DNA of 64,000 bases from JAFKFH01 sp017307375 (GCA_965229335.1 OZ245874.1:5642001-5706000); one strand, 5' to 3'; counted from the stretch's first letter, positions 32,962 through 42,846 are shown. The notes: a model not told the origin generated them from the letters alone. Numbers and translations: made by a program.

Positions 32962-33417
32962 ATGCCTTGCCGGCGACGCCGCAGCCTTGGCCAGGCCGGC
33001 GTCACCCTGATCGAACTGGTCGTGTTGCTGGCCGTCATGGGGCTGATCACCGCCCTGGCCGGCCCGCAGCTCTACCGGACGTTCGACGCCTTCCGCTTCA
33101 GCCTCGGCCGCGACGATGTCGAACGCCAGCTGGCTTCGCTCAACCAGAAGGCATTCCTGGAAAACCGCAATCTGCTGCTGCTGAGCCAGCCGACCACCGG
33201 GCTGGACAATGCGCGCGACCAGGCCGCCCTGCTGGCGGCGCAGGATGCCGCCTCGATCAAGCTGAACCTGACGCAGGGCTGGACGGTGACGGTGCCGCAG
33301 CCAATTCTCTACCGGGCCAACGGCATGTGCGACGGCGGTTCGGTCCGGGTCGATGTCGGTGCCTATGCCTATATCTACCAGCTGGCGCCGCCCCGGTGCC
33401 TGCCCCGGGCCAACTAG
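32962..33417 (+). CDS. gspH: Type II secretion minor pseudopilin GspH-like
   Basis: A 151-residue prepilin-like protein. A short basic leader (MPCRRRRSLGQAG) is followed by VTLIELVVLLAVMGLITALAG with Glu at +5. The remainder is shorter and less conserved than GspG. It shows a beta-rich stretch ending in an ANGMCDGGSVRV...PPRCLPRAN segment with two cysteines. The position after gspG favours GspH. The 12-base gap from gspG has no strong ribosome-binding site. gspI, J, K, L and M do not follow. Confidence 0.8.
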   Translation: MPCRRRRSLGQAGVTLIELVVLLAVMGLITALAGPQLYRTFDAFRFSLGRDDVERQLASLNQKAFLENRNLLLLSQPTTGLDNARDQAALLAAQDAASIKLNLTQGWTVTVPQPILYRANGMCDGGSVRVDVGAYAYIYQLAPPRCLPRAN

Positions 33418-33455
33418 GTCCCCGACGCCCGCGTCACCGCTGGCTGCGCAACGTC

Positions 33456-33968
33456 CTACTTGGCGTTGCCGAAAATCGGATTGAGGACCTTGTCGCCGGC
33501 CTTGATGCCCAATCGGGATGCGGTCCCCCCGTTGACTTCGAGCACCGCACGTACCGCCCCGTTCGAGGGAATCGACGTCTCGTCGAGCGGCACCGCGCGC
33601 TCGGCCACGTTGGCGACGACCCCGTTGGCACGGATGAAGATCATGTCGAGCGGGATCAGCGTGTTCTTCATCCAGAACGCGGTCTCCGTCTCGAACTTGT
33701 AATCGAACAGCATGCCGGCATCGGCGGCCATCTGGCGCCGGTACATCAGCCCGCGGGCCCGGCTGGCGTCGGTATCGGCGATCTCGACCTTGAACACGTG
33801 CTGTCGGCCGTCCTGGGTCACCACGGTCACCGTCGAAGTCGGCAATCCGGTCTGGGGCGTCTGCGCCCGAGCGGGGACGGCGCCAACGACGACGACGAAG
33901 GCCAAGCCGGCGAGCAGGCTGCGCCGGACCGGATCGATACCACAGGATGCCGTCGACTTTACCGCCAA
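33456..33968 (-). CDS. Exported DUF192 family protein
   Basis: A 170-residue protein. An N-terminal hydrophobic segment (SLLAGLAFVVVVGAVPARAQ) should be a signal peptide. The mature part is the DUF192 domain: RARGLMYRRQMAADAGMLFDY, then TAFWMKNTLIPLDMIFI, the family hallmark, and AVLEVNGGTASRLGIKAGD. I place the start at a TTG (33968) with GAGG six bases upstream. The frame runs open further, but into a terminator hairpin. Function of DUF192 is unknown; some archaeal members were linked to modified phospholipids or metal binding. Confidence 0.85.
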   Translation of the reverse strand: MAVKSTASCGIDPVRRSLLAGLAFVVVVGAVPARAQTPQTGLPTSTVTVVTQDGRQHVFKVEIADTDASRARGLMYRRQMAADAGMLFDYKFETETAFWMKNTLIPLDMIFIRANGVVANVAERAVPLDETSIPSNGAVRAVLEVNGGTASRLGIKAGDKVLNPIFGNAK

Positions 33969-34012
33969 GGAATGCCTCGTCTGAACAGCGGGAAGGGTCC
34001 GATGACCCCTAA

Positions 34013-34064
34013 AACGACACCGGCCGCCCGCCACCCACCAAGTTGGAGGGCAACGGGCGGCCGG
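34013..34064 (-). terminator. Intrinsic terminator of the small lipoprotein gene
   Basis: An 11-bp perfect stem (arms 34020-34030 and 34054-34064, GC-rich, GGCCGCCCG core) is followed on the minus strand by TCGTTTT. It lies 25 bases after the lipoprotein stop and before the DUF192 start. Confidence 0.8.
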
Positions 34065-34088
34065 GCAGGATGCCTTGCGGCGATCGAC

Positions 34089-34280
34089 TTACTTCTTCAG
34101 CGAGCAGTTGGCCTGGCTGATGTTGGCAGTGTCGACACGGCCCTGGCTGTTCGGCTTGATGTACCAGACGACCGCACCTTCCTGGTTGCAGACGTCGGTG
34201 CCGACATACTTGTAGCCCTCGCAGCCGGCCAGCATGAAGCAGGCGGCGGCAGCGACGGCAAGGATCTTGATCGAAGACAT
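34089..34280 (-). CDS. Small lipoprotein
   Basis: A 63-residue protein. The signal peptide MSSIKILAVAAAACFMLAGC has a lipobox LAGC with the lipidated Cys20. The mature part is 44 residues: GYKYVGTDVCNQEGAVVWYI and then a polar tail ending ANCSLKK, with two Cys that could pair. The second of two ATGs is chosen because AAGAGG directly abuts the first. A good promoter lies upstream and a strong terminator downstream, so it is a single-gene unit. No family is recognised. Confidence 0.75.
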   Translation of the reverse strand: MSSIKILAVAAAACFMLAGCEGYKYVGTDVCNQEGAVVWYIKPNSQGRVDTANISQANCSLKK

Positions 34281-34321
34281 TTGGCTCATCCTCTTTTTTG
34301 TTGGTAACCCTGCGCTCCCTT

Positions 34322-34349
34322 AAGTTATGCAGCGGAGCGAGATTCGCAA
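34322..34349 (-). promoter_or_regulatory. Candidate sigma70-type promoter of the small lipoprotein gene
   Basis: On the minus strand, TTGCGA (34344-34349) and TAACTT (34322-34327) are separated by 16 bases, in a locally AT-richer stretch 40-60 bases before the start codon. Confidence 0.4.
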
Positions 34350-34450
34350 GCAAAACCGAAACTAGCGGCGGATCGTTCCGCAAGCCAGGATTGTTTTCGT
34401 AAATCGCGCTTCCGTCACAGTTTTCCAGGGTCGGCAAGGAAGGTTCGCAG

Positions 34451-35236
34451 ATGGGCGAGGATCCGATTCTCTATCGCAGGGCGGGTGAGATTGCGACGCT
34501 GGTGCTGAACCGGCCGGACAAGCGCAATGCGCTGGACCTGGCGATGTGGCGCCTGATCCCGGTGCTGCTGGACCGGGCCGAGGCCGACGCCCATGTCAAG
34601 GTCGTGGTCATCCGGGGCGGGGACCCGCGCGCCTTTGCCGCAGGGGCCGACATTGCCGAATTCGTCGAGAAGAACACCTCGCCCCCCGCGATCGACGCGT
34701 TCTACGAGACCGTCAAGACCGCGATGGCCCGGGTCGAGGCCTGTCCCAAGCCGACGATCGCTGCCATCGGCGGGCTCTGCATCGGTGGCGGCTGCGGCCT
34801 TGCCCTGGCCTGCGACATCCGCTTCGCCGCTTCCGATGCCCGGCTCGGCATCACGCCGGCCAAGCTCGGCCTGGTCTATTCGGTGCCCGATACCCGCCGC
34901 CTGGTGGCCGTCGTCGGCCCCTCGCGCGCCCGCGACATGCTGTTTACCGGCAGGCTGCTCGATGCGACGGCCGCGGCGCAGGCAGGGCTGGTCGATTTTG
35001 TCGTACCGGTCGACGAATTCGACGCCCGGCTCGACGATTACGTCGCCGAAATCTGCGCCAACTCGCAATACTCGGTACGCGGTATCAAGGAAATCGTCGG
35101 GTTGGTCGAACGCGGCGCCCAGGACGACACCCCGCACAGCCTGGGCCTGCTTACGGACGCATTCAGCGGCGAGGACTACCGGGAGGGTACCGCGGCATTT
35201 CTGGGCAAGCGGCGCGCCCAGTTCCCGTTCCGCTGA
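34451..35236 (+). CDS. Crotonase-fold protein lacking both catalytic glutamates
   Basis: A 261-residue enoyl-CoA hydratase/isomerase superfamily protein. The oxyanion-hole regions are present (DKRNALDL, AFAAGADIAEF, IGGGCGLALACDIRFA). However, the two Glu residues that add water in classical hydratases are replaced: GGGC-Glu is GGGC-Gly, and the Pro-Glu before the next helix is Pro-Ala (ITPAKLGLVYS). It is therefore unlikely to be a standard enoyl-CoA hydratase. It stands alone, after an AT-rich gap and before a run of hairpins. Compare the crotonase at 55218-55988, which keeps both. Confidence 0.82.
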   Translation: MGEDPILYRRAGEIATLVLNRPDKRNALDLAMWRLIPVLLDRAEADAHVKVVVIRGGDPRAFAAGADIAEFVEKNTSPPAIDAFYETVKTAMARVEACPKPTIAAIGGLCIGGGCGLALACDIRFAASDARLGITPAKLGLVYSVPDTRRLVAVVGPSRARDMLFTGRLLDATAAAQAGLVDFVVPVDEFDARLDDYVAEICANSQYSVRGIKEIVGLVERGAQDDTPHSLGLLTDAFSGEDYREGTAAFLGKRRAQFPFR

Positions 35237-35241
35237 TCCCT

Positions 35242-35264
35242 GGGGGTGGCGCCCCTTTGGTTTT
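35242..35264 (+). terminator. Probable terminator after the crotonase gene
   Basis: GGGG (35242-35245) and CCCC (35252-35255) around a short loop are followed by TTTGGTTTT. The stem is short but GC-only. Two further perfect inverted repeats follow at 35276-35292 and 35300-35320. Confidence 0.5.
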
Positions 35265-35275
35265 AGCCATTGAGT

Positions 35276-35320
35276 GGGAGCACTTTGCTCCCTAGGCTAT
35301 CCCGGGCTCGATACCCGGGA
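35276..35320. repeat. Two adjacent perfect inverted repeats
   Basis: GGGAGCA-CTT-TGCTCCC (35276-35292) is followed eight bases later by TCCCGGG-n7-CCCGGGA (35300-35320). They sit between the crotonase and histidine kinase genes. Both could act as terminators, processing sites or protein sites; no T-run follows either. Confidence 0.5.
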
Positions 35321-35420
35321 GAAAACGCTTTTGCGCCGTCGGAACGCCGGTAGCTGCGCGAACAGAAGCCGCCGAGCCGCGCCACCGCCCTCCGGCGGGT
35401 GCGCGGCGAGGTAGCCGGCC

Positions 35421-37679
35421 GTGAACGTCCCCGACCACCCGTTGCGTGCGGTCGAGACGTTCGCTCTCTACGATGCGGTCGATGCCGCCGTCCTGGTGCT
35501 CGAACCCGGCCCCGCGCCGGCAAGCGGACCGTTCGTGCTCGCCTATGCCAACCCGGCGGCGGCCGCGCTGTTCGACCTGGCGCGCAGCCCCCTGCCCGAT
35601 CTGACCAGCCTGTGCCGTGAGGCCCTGAACCAGGGAGTGCGGGTCGAATGTCCCTGGACCTTCGATCGGCGCGATATTGCCCTGACACTCATTCCGAATG
35701 GCGGCAGGGTGGTGATCACGGCGCGGCCGGCGCCGTCCGCCGAATTGGTTGCGCTGCAGCGCCGCTGGGCGGCAGTCATGGCATCGGTCAATGTCGCCAT
35801 CGTCGTCTGCCATATCGACGCGGCCAGTGCACCGATCGCCCTGGTCAACCCGGCGTTCGAGCGCCTGTTCGGCATGTCGGCCACCGAGGCGCGCAACTAC
35901 GGCTACTACGATCTGCTCGACCCCGAGTTCCGCGATGCCGCCATCAGCAATCAGGCGCGCCTTCGCGACGATCCGCGCGCGACCCTGGAAGCGCCGCGGC
36001 GCTATCACCGGCCGGACGGCGGCCTCATCGAGGCGCGGATGACCTCGTCGCAGTTCCGCGATCCGCTGAGCGGCAGGGTGATGGGTGTCGTCACCATCCG
36101 CGACGTCACCGAGCAGGTGATGGCCGAGCGCCACCTGACCGCCCGGGAAAGGCTGTTGCAGACGGTGATCGACGCGGTACCGGTCTGGATCGGCGCCACC
36201 GACCGCGACCACCGCTATACCCTGGTCAACCGCCAGTTCGCCCGCGCTTTCGGCTTCGAGCCGGAGGCGATGGTGGGCAAGCGGGTCGCCGACACGGTCA
36301 GCGCACCCTCGGCCCGGTTGATCGAGACGCTGAACGATCGTGTCCTCGAATCCGGCAAGGCGATCCCGCTGCAGGAATTCCCGAACGACACCCCGCTGAT
36401 CAGACGCGGGGAATTCCTGTTCGCCAAGCTGCCGCTGGAGGATGAACACGGAGCGGTGTCGCGCGTGCTCACGCTCTATATCGACATCCGCGAGAACAAG
36501 CGGCTGACCGATGCGCTGCGCGCCGCCGAATCGAATCTGCGGGGCAGCGAGCGGCGACTGCGGGCAATCCTGGAAACCGCCGGCGATGCGATCGTCACCT
36601 TCGACGGCGGAGGCCGCCTTGCCTCGGCCAACCCTGCTGCCCGCGCGTTGTTCGCACTGTCCGAGGCCGGCGGCGCGGAGCATGACGGCCGCCAGGATGA
36701 CCTTGGCCATTGTTCGATCGCTGCGTTGATTCCCGACCTGGACTGGGAGCGCGACGAAGCCCATGACGGGGGGCGCGTCCATGACTGCGTCGCGCAGGAC
36801 GGCCGGCATTTCCCGGCCGAACTGGCCCTGACCCGCCTCGACGACGGGGACGGAAGACTGCACGTCGCCGTCGTCAGGGACATCACCGAGCGGCGGCGCC
36901 ACGAAGCCGAACTCGAAGACGCGCTGTTGCACGCCGAGGAAGCAAACCAGTCGAAAAGCCGTTTCCTGGCCAACATGAGCCACGAGTTGCGCACGCCGCT
37001 CAATGCCATCATCGGGTTTTCGGAGGTGATGAAGGGCGAGATCCTCGGGCCGATCGGTTCCAGCCGATATCGGGAATACGCCGCCGACATCCACGGCTCG
37101 GCCCGCCACCTGCTGTCGATCATCAACGACATCATCGACATGGCCCGGATCGAGGCCGGCCGCTATGATATCGTGATCGTCAGTTTTGCCGTCGCCCCGG
37201 TCATCCACGACTGTCTCGCGATGGTCCGCCCGCAGGCCGAGCGTAAGGCCATCGCATTGACGGCCCTGGTGGTACCCGAATTGCGCCTTGCCGCCGACGA
37301 GCGCGCGTTCCGGCAGGTGCTGATCAACCTCCTCTCGAACGCCGTAAAGTTTACCGGCGAGCGCGGCTGGATCGCCCTGGAAGCCGAGGCGGCCGGCGAC
37401 AATCAGGGCGGCGGGCTGGCCGTGACGGTACGCGACGGCGGCATCGGCATAGCGCCCGAGCGGCTTGCCAGGCTCTACGAGCCGTTCCAGGCAGCCGACC
37501 CGACATTGTCGCGCGTCCACGGCGGCTCGGGCCTCGGCCTATCGATCTGCAAGCACATCATGGCGCTGCATGGCGGCGACATCGAGGTTCAATCCGTCCT
37601 GGGCCGCGGCACCGCGGTCACCGTCCGGTTTCCCGGGCACGCTACGCCACCGCCAGGGAAAGAGCAGCCCAACCCGTAA
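35421..37679 (+). CDS. Multi-PAS soluble histidine kinase
   Basis: A 752-residue kinase with no clear membrane segment. There are PAS-like units near residues 15-100, 115-235 (including PALVNPAFERLFGMSATEARN-type sequence), 245-360 and 375-495. The HisKA domain has His521 in LANMSHELRTPLNAIIGFSE, and the HATPase has NLLSNAVKFT, VRDGGIGIAPE and GGSGLGLSIC. The GEILGPIGSSRYREYAADI block after the H-box is that of the Alphaproteobacterial PleC/DivJ-like group. Start GTG with GAGG upstream. No response regulator is adjacent, so it is an orphan kinase. Confidence 0.88.
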   Translation: MNVPDHPLRAVETFALYDAVDAAVLVLEPGPAPASGPFVLAYANPAAAALFDLARSPLPDLTSLCREALNQGVRVECPWTFDRRDIALTLIPNGGRVVITARPAPSAELVALQRRWAAVMASVNVAIVVCHIDAASAPIALVNPAFERLFGMSATEARNYGYYDLLDPEFRDAAISNQARLRDDPRATLEAPRRYHRPDGGLIEARMTSSQFRDPLSGRVMGVVTIRDVTEQVMAERHLTARERLLQTVIDAVPVWIGATDRDHRYTLVNRQFARAFGFEPEAMVGKRVADTVSAPSARLIETLNDRVLESGKAIPLQEFPNDTPLIRRGEFLFAKLPLEDEHGAVSRVLTLYIDIRENKRLTDALRAAESNLRGSERRLRAILETAGDAIVTFDGGGRLASANPAARALFALSEAGGAEHDGRQDDLGHCSIAALIPDLDWERDEAHDGGRVHDCVAQDGRHFPAELALTRLDDGDGRLHVAVVRDITERRRHEAELEDALLHAEEANQSKSRFLANMSHELRTPLNAIIGFSEVMKGEILGPIGSSRYREYAADIHGSARHLLSIINDIIDMARIEAGRYDIVIVSFAVAPVIHDCLAMVRPQAERKAIALTALVVPELRLAADERAFRQVLINLLSNAVKFTGERGWIALEAEAAGDNQGGGLAVTVRDGGIGIAPERLARLYEPFQAADPTLSRVHGGSGLGLSICKHIMALHGGDIEVQSVLGRGTAVTVRFPGHATPPPGKEQPNP

Positions 37680-37706
37680 ACCCCGTCACCCGCAATGGAG
37701 GTAGCC

Positions 37707-38495
37707 ATGCGCCGATTTGGGGGGTTCCTTGCCGCCTTGCTGTTCGTGCCGCTCGTCCTGGCCACCGCCGTGCGACCGGCTGCGGCGATGCCGGTCGATC
37801 TCGAACTGGTCCTGTCGGTCGACGTCTCGCGCTCGATCGACGCCTGGGAGTTCGACCTGCAACGCCAGGGTTATGCCAACGCCTTCCGCGACGACCGGGT
37901 GCTCGAGGCGATCGCGTCGGGCGCCCTGCAACGCATCGCAGTCACGCTGATCGAGTGGTCGGGGGTGACCGAACAGGCCGTCGTCATCGACTGGATGACC
38001 ATCGCCAATGTCGAGGATGCCGATGCCTTCGCGCGCGCCCTCGAATCGAAGTCGCGCAGCTTCGCCGGCCGGACCTCGATCTCGACCGGCATCGATGCGG
38101 CGATGGAGCAGTTCGCCAAGAGCCCGCATCAGGGCCGGCGGCGGGTGATCGACGTTTCGGGCGACGGCATCAACAATTCCGGCCGGCCGGTGACCGATGC
38201 CCGCGACCAGGCGGTGGCCAAAGGCGTCGTGATCAACGGCCTCGCCATCATCAACGACCGCCCGAACCCGATCCCCTACTGGCGCGGCGAGCCTGAGCCG
38301 CCGCTCGACCAGTACTACATGGACAACGTGCTGGGCGGACCCGGCGCCTTCCTCATCGTGGCCAGGGACTTCCCCGATTTCGGCCGCGCGATCATCGCCA
38401 AGCTGCTGCGCGAGATCGCCCTCAACCCTGGCGGCGGCGGCGCTGCAACAGGCCGGCCTGGCGTGTCACCAGCGCCCGCAATGCCTCACGGCTGA
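37707..38495 (+). CDS. Exported DUF1194 (VWA-like) protein
   Basis: A 262-residue protein with a Sec signal peptide (MRRFGGFLAALLFVPLVLAT...AAAMP). It has a DUF1194 domain, related to von Willebrand factor A. The MIDAS-like motif is LVLSVDVSRSID, with further metal-site regions at RTSISTGIDAAM and VIDVSGDGINNSG. A metal-dependent protein-binding role in the periplasm is expected; partner unknown. The second ATG is used because GGAGG is six bases upstream. Its last 74 bases overlap the next gene on the other strand. Confidence 0.85.
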   Translation: MRRFGGFLAALLFVPLVLATAVRPAAAMPVDLELVLSVDVSRSIDAWEFDLQRQGYANAFRDDRVLEAIASGALQRIAVTLIEWSGVTEQAVVIDWMTIANVEDADAFARALESKSRSFAGRTSISTGIDAAMEQFAKSPHQGRRRVIDVSGDGINNSGRPVTDARDQAVAKGVVINGLAIINDRPNPIPYWRGEPEPPLDQYYMDNVLGGPGAFLIVARDFPDFGRAIIAKLLREIALNPGGGGAATGRPGVSPAPAMPHG

Positions 38496-38664
38496 CGCCG
38501 TCCGAGGCCATCACCTTGGCGATCAGCGGATCGCCGAGAAGATCGTCGAGCGTCGGTTCGAAGAAGACGTGCATTCTCGCGTCGGTCATCGGCCTGCCCT
38601 CGTTCTTGTCTCCCGCCTGGCGGGCGCCGGCGTCGGACGCCGACTGGCTGTGACGATCGTCCAT
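38422..38664 (-). CDS. Small conserved-type hypothetical protein
   Basis: An 80-residue soluble protein. The C-terminal half, around LDDLLGDPLIAKVMASDGVSREALRAL, resembles short alphaproteobacterial proteins I have seen with the pattern D-P-hydrophobic-x-x-V-M-x-x-D-G-V. The ATG has GGGAGG six bases upstream, which supports translation; a later ATG at 38589 also has GAGG. It overlaps the 3' end of the DUF1194 gene by 74 bases on the opposite strand. Function unknown. Confidence 0.6.
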   Translation of the reverse strand: MDDRHSQSASDAGARQAGDKNEGRPMTDARMHVFFEPTLDDLLGDPLIAKVMASDGVSREALRALVTRQAGLLQRRRRQG

Positions 38665-38803
38665 ACCGGCCTCCCAGAACTAGCCGCGTCGGAACCGGGC
38701 GCAGCTAACCGTCAGGCCGTGGCGAAGATGTGGCGGGCTTGGGTTTTCTTTACGGCCGCCAGCCGGATTGATGTTACAGCCGGCGGCCTTAGCGACAGTT
38801 TTT

Positions 38804-39547
38804 CTAGTGCGCCACGAACTCGCGATACTCCACCGCGATATCGGCCACCGCGGCATCGAACAGGCGCTTGCCGGCCTCCGGGGTGGCCAGCGCCGGGTTC
38901 GAGCCGATTCGCCCGTCGGGAAAGTTGCGGCGATAGTCGGCCGCGTCGGTGAAATCGCCGACCGGTGCCACGCGCGGGCTCATCGCCGCGGTCTTGATCG
39001 TCTCTGGCAGGGCGTACTGCGTCAGCGCGACTTCGGAGGGCGTGGCGTGCATTCCCTCCTCGGCGCCGTAGAGTTCCTTGGACAGCTTGCCGACGCCGGG
39101 GCACATCCACCAGTTCTTCAGCCTGGCCCGCAGATCGGTGCCGTTGCCGGCAGGTTGCAGGCTGGCCGCCGCATAGAGTTCGGAGAAGGCGGCGGTCACC
39201 GTGGCGATGTTGCCGCCATGGCCGTTGATGAAGAAGAAGCGGTTGAAGCCGTGCCGCGCAAGCGAGGCGAGCTGGTCCTGGATCAGGGCGATCAGCGTCG
39301 ACGGGCGCAACGTCATCGATCCGGCGAATCCCAGATGGTGCTGGGCCATCCCGACATTGATCGTCGGCGCGACCAGCGCGTCGGCCGCCTCGCCGACGCC
39401 ACGGGCGATGACTTCGGCGCAGATCGCATCGGTGCCGATCAGGCCGTTGGGGCCGTGCTGCTCGGTCGAGCCGATCGGCAGGATGATCCCGGTCGAGCGC
39501 TTCAGATAGGCGTCGACCTCCGCCCAGGTACAATGGTGCAGCAACAT
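38804..39547 (-). CDS. Creatininase family metalloamidohydrolase
   Basis: A 247-residue protein of the creatininase/MftE family. The metal ligands are visible in ILPIGSTEQHGPNGLIGTD (Glu29, His31, Asp40), and the NGHGGNIATV block follows near residue 110. The later acidic ligand is in GAEEGMHATPSE. Members open small cyclic amides such as creatinine or cleave formamides in pathway-specific ways; the substrate is unknown. The ATG has GAGG upstream. It is divergent from a small 57-residue gene. Confidence 0.85.
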   Translation of the reverse strand: MLLHHCTWAEVDAYLKRSTGIILPIGSTEQHGPNGLIGTDAICAEVIARGVGEAADALVAPTINVGMAQHHLGFAGSMTLRPSTLIALIQDQLASLARHGFNRFFFINGHGGNIATVTAAFSELYAAASLQPAGNGTDLRARLKNWWMCPGVGKLSKELYGAEEGMHATPSEVALTQYALPETIKTAAMSPRVAPVGDFTDAADYRRNFPDGRIGSNPALATPEAGKRLFDAAVADIAVEYREFVAH

Positions 39548-39665
39548 GGTGGCCTCGTTTCCTCCTCGAAGATGACGGGCGAACTGTGGCCGACTTCGCT
39601 TGGAACCGGAAGAGGCCGTGCCGCTTTCCTGACACAATCGATTCTCGCCCAAGGAGGCCCAGGTC

Positions 39666-39839
39666 ATGCCGAACTTCACGGCACTGGCGGCGATGGCCGT
39701 TTTCCTCGGCTTTGCCGCCCTCGTCGCGCCCGACGACAATGTCCGTCTCGCCGGTGACGGTCTTGCCCCGCTTACCCATGCGATCTCGACGATCTCGCCA
39801 CCGGCCGGCCGGCCGGCGGTTGTCGCCGCCGGCGAGTAG
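39666..39839 (+). CDS. 57-residue hypothetical protein with N-terminal hydrophobic segment
   Basis: A short gene starting MPNFTALAAMAVFLGFAALV and continuing with a polar, Pro/Ala-rich tail ending PAVVAAGE. AAGGAGG lies eight bases before the ATG, one of the best ribosome-binding sites in the window. The first 20 residues could be a signal peptide or a membrane anchor. An intrinsic terminator hairpin lies within its last codons. No family is recognised, but site, frame and terminator together argue that it is real. Confidence 0.62.
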   Translation: MPNFTALAAMAVFLGFAALVAPDDNVRLAGDGLAPLTHAISTISPPAGRPAVVAAGE

Positions 39840-39847
39840 TTTTTTTT
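39812..39847 (+). terminator. Intrinsic terminator overlapping the 57-residue gene's stop
   Basis: GCCGGCGG (39812-39819), loop TTGTCG-like, CCGCCGGC (39826-39833), then eight T residues (39840-39847). The TAG stop lies between the stem and the T-run. It separates this gene from acsA. Confidence 0.88.
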
Positions 39848-39892
39848 GACGCGCCGGGGAACCAGTCCCCCGGCCGGTTGTTGTCACTGCAT

Positions 39893-39969
39893 CGGCTGGT
39901 CTGCTGGCGACCCCAGGTGTCTCCCCCAAGCACCGCGTCTCCCCCCGACGTTCGTGAGCAGACCAGCCG
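39893..39969. repeat. 13-bp perfect long-range inverted repeat upstream of acsA
   Basis: CGGCTGGTCTGCT (39893-39905) pairs with AGCAGACCAGCCG (39957-39969). The 51-base loop between them carries three C-runs. It lies in the 240-bp region between a terminator and the acsA start, so it could be an acsA leader RNA structure, a small RNA, or an invertible or protein-bound element. See findings. Confidence 0.7.
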
Positions 39970-40088
39970 CCCCCTCATCCTCCGCCGCACCGTTCCGGGT
40001 TCCGCCCGCGCCTTGTCGCGTCCGCGGTTTTCCCGTAAATCTGGCCGAACGACCAGAAAGTGCTCAAGTCGCGGAGGAATGCCCGATC

Positions 40089-42032
<1,944 letters not shown>

Positions 42033-42038
42033 ATGGCT

Positions 42039-42076
42039 GCCGTCCGGGCCCGGGCCGCTGCCTGGACCCGGACGGC
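42039..42076. terminator. Strong stem-loop between convergent acsA and gntR
   Basis: GCCGTCCGGG (42039-42048) and CCCGGACGGC (42067-42076) form a perfect 10-bp stem with an 18-base loop. It begins seven bases after the acsA stop and 38 bases from the gntR stop. No long T-run follows in either direction, so Rho-assisted or bidirectional termination is likely. Confidence 0.7.
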
Positions 42077-42113
42077 GCCAGGAGGCCCTGGCACAACGCG
42101 CCGAGACCGGGAC

Positions 42114-42803
42114 CTATTCGACCCACGCCCCGGCAAAGCGGCGTTCGGCATTGCGGATATGGCGGCGCATCGCCCGCCGCGCCGCGCCGGGGTTGCGGCC
42201 GGTGATGGCGTCAAGAATTTCGCGGTGCTCGTCCTGCGCCTTTTCCCAGATCGGCCCGCTGTGGAAATGCCGCTCCAGGGTCACGTAGAGCGGCCCGACC
42301 CGTTGCTCCCACAAGGTCTGCACCATGAGCGCCAGGGCACTGTTGCCGCTGGCCTCGCCGATGCAGACATGAAACCGGCGGTCATGGGCAAGGCCGGTCA
42401 GTTCGGCGGACGCTTCGCACGCTTCCATGTCCGCCCATGCCTGGGCGATCAGCTCGCATTGCTCGGCCGTCGCATGCCGCGCCGCCAGCGCGGCCGCCTC
42501 GGGTTCGACCAGCAGGCGGGCCTGCAACAACTCGAACGGTCCGACTTCGGTGGCCGAGGCGGCCCGGGCAGGCTGGTCCAGCACGAAGACCCCGGCACCG
42601 ACACGGATCTCGACCCGCCCCTCGATCTCCATCGCGATCAATGCCTCGCGAACCGACGAGCGGCTGACCCGCAACTGCTCCGACAGGGTACGTTCGGGCG
42701 GCAGCCGATCGCCCGGGCGATATTCCCCCGCAGCGATCAGGCCGAGCAACTGATCGGCGATCTGGCGATAGAGACGGCGGCTCTCGACGGCTTGGATCGG
42801 CAT
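42114..42803 (-). CDS. GntR-family regulator, FadR subfamily
   Basis: A 229-residue regulator. The winged helix (about 10-75) has YRQIADQLLGLIAAGEYRPGDRLPPERTLSEQL-type sequence and VSRSSVREALIAMEIEGRV. The all-helical FCD ligand domain (85-215) carries candidate metal-binding His residues (HDRRFHVCIGEASGN, EHREILDAI, RRHI). It is the last gene of the TRAP-transporter unit, 43 bases after dctM. FadR-type regulators near TRAP genes usually sense the transported acid. The palindrome before dctP is a candidate binding site. Confidence 0.9.
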   Translation of the reverse strand: MPIQAVESRRLYRQIADQLLGLIAAGEYRPGDRLPPERTLSEQLRVSRSSVREALIAMEIEGRVEIRVGAGVFVLDQPARAASATEVGPFELLQARLLVEPEAAALAARHATAEQCELIAQAWADMEACEASAELTGLAHDRRFHVCIGEASGNSALALMVQTLWEQRVGPLYVTLERHFHSGPIWEKAQDEHREILDAITGRNPGAARRAMRRHIRNAERRFAGAWVE

Positions 42804-42846
42804 GATGGCGTTCCGGGTAGCCGAGCGCTGCCTTCCGCGTCAATCC

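Noticed and set aside
35276..35320. tRNA-like ending (CCCGGG stems with a TCGA-containing loop)
   Set aside because: The T-arm-like hairpin has no matching acceptor, D or anticodon arms around it.
35292..37520. A 742-codon minus-strand frame
   Set aside because: Antisense to the PAS histidine kinase, with mirror-frame composition and no recognisable domain.
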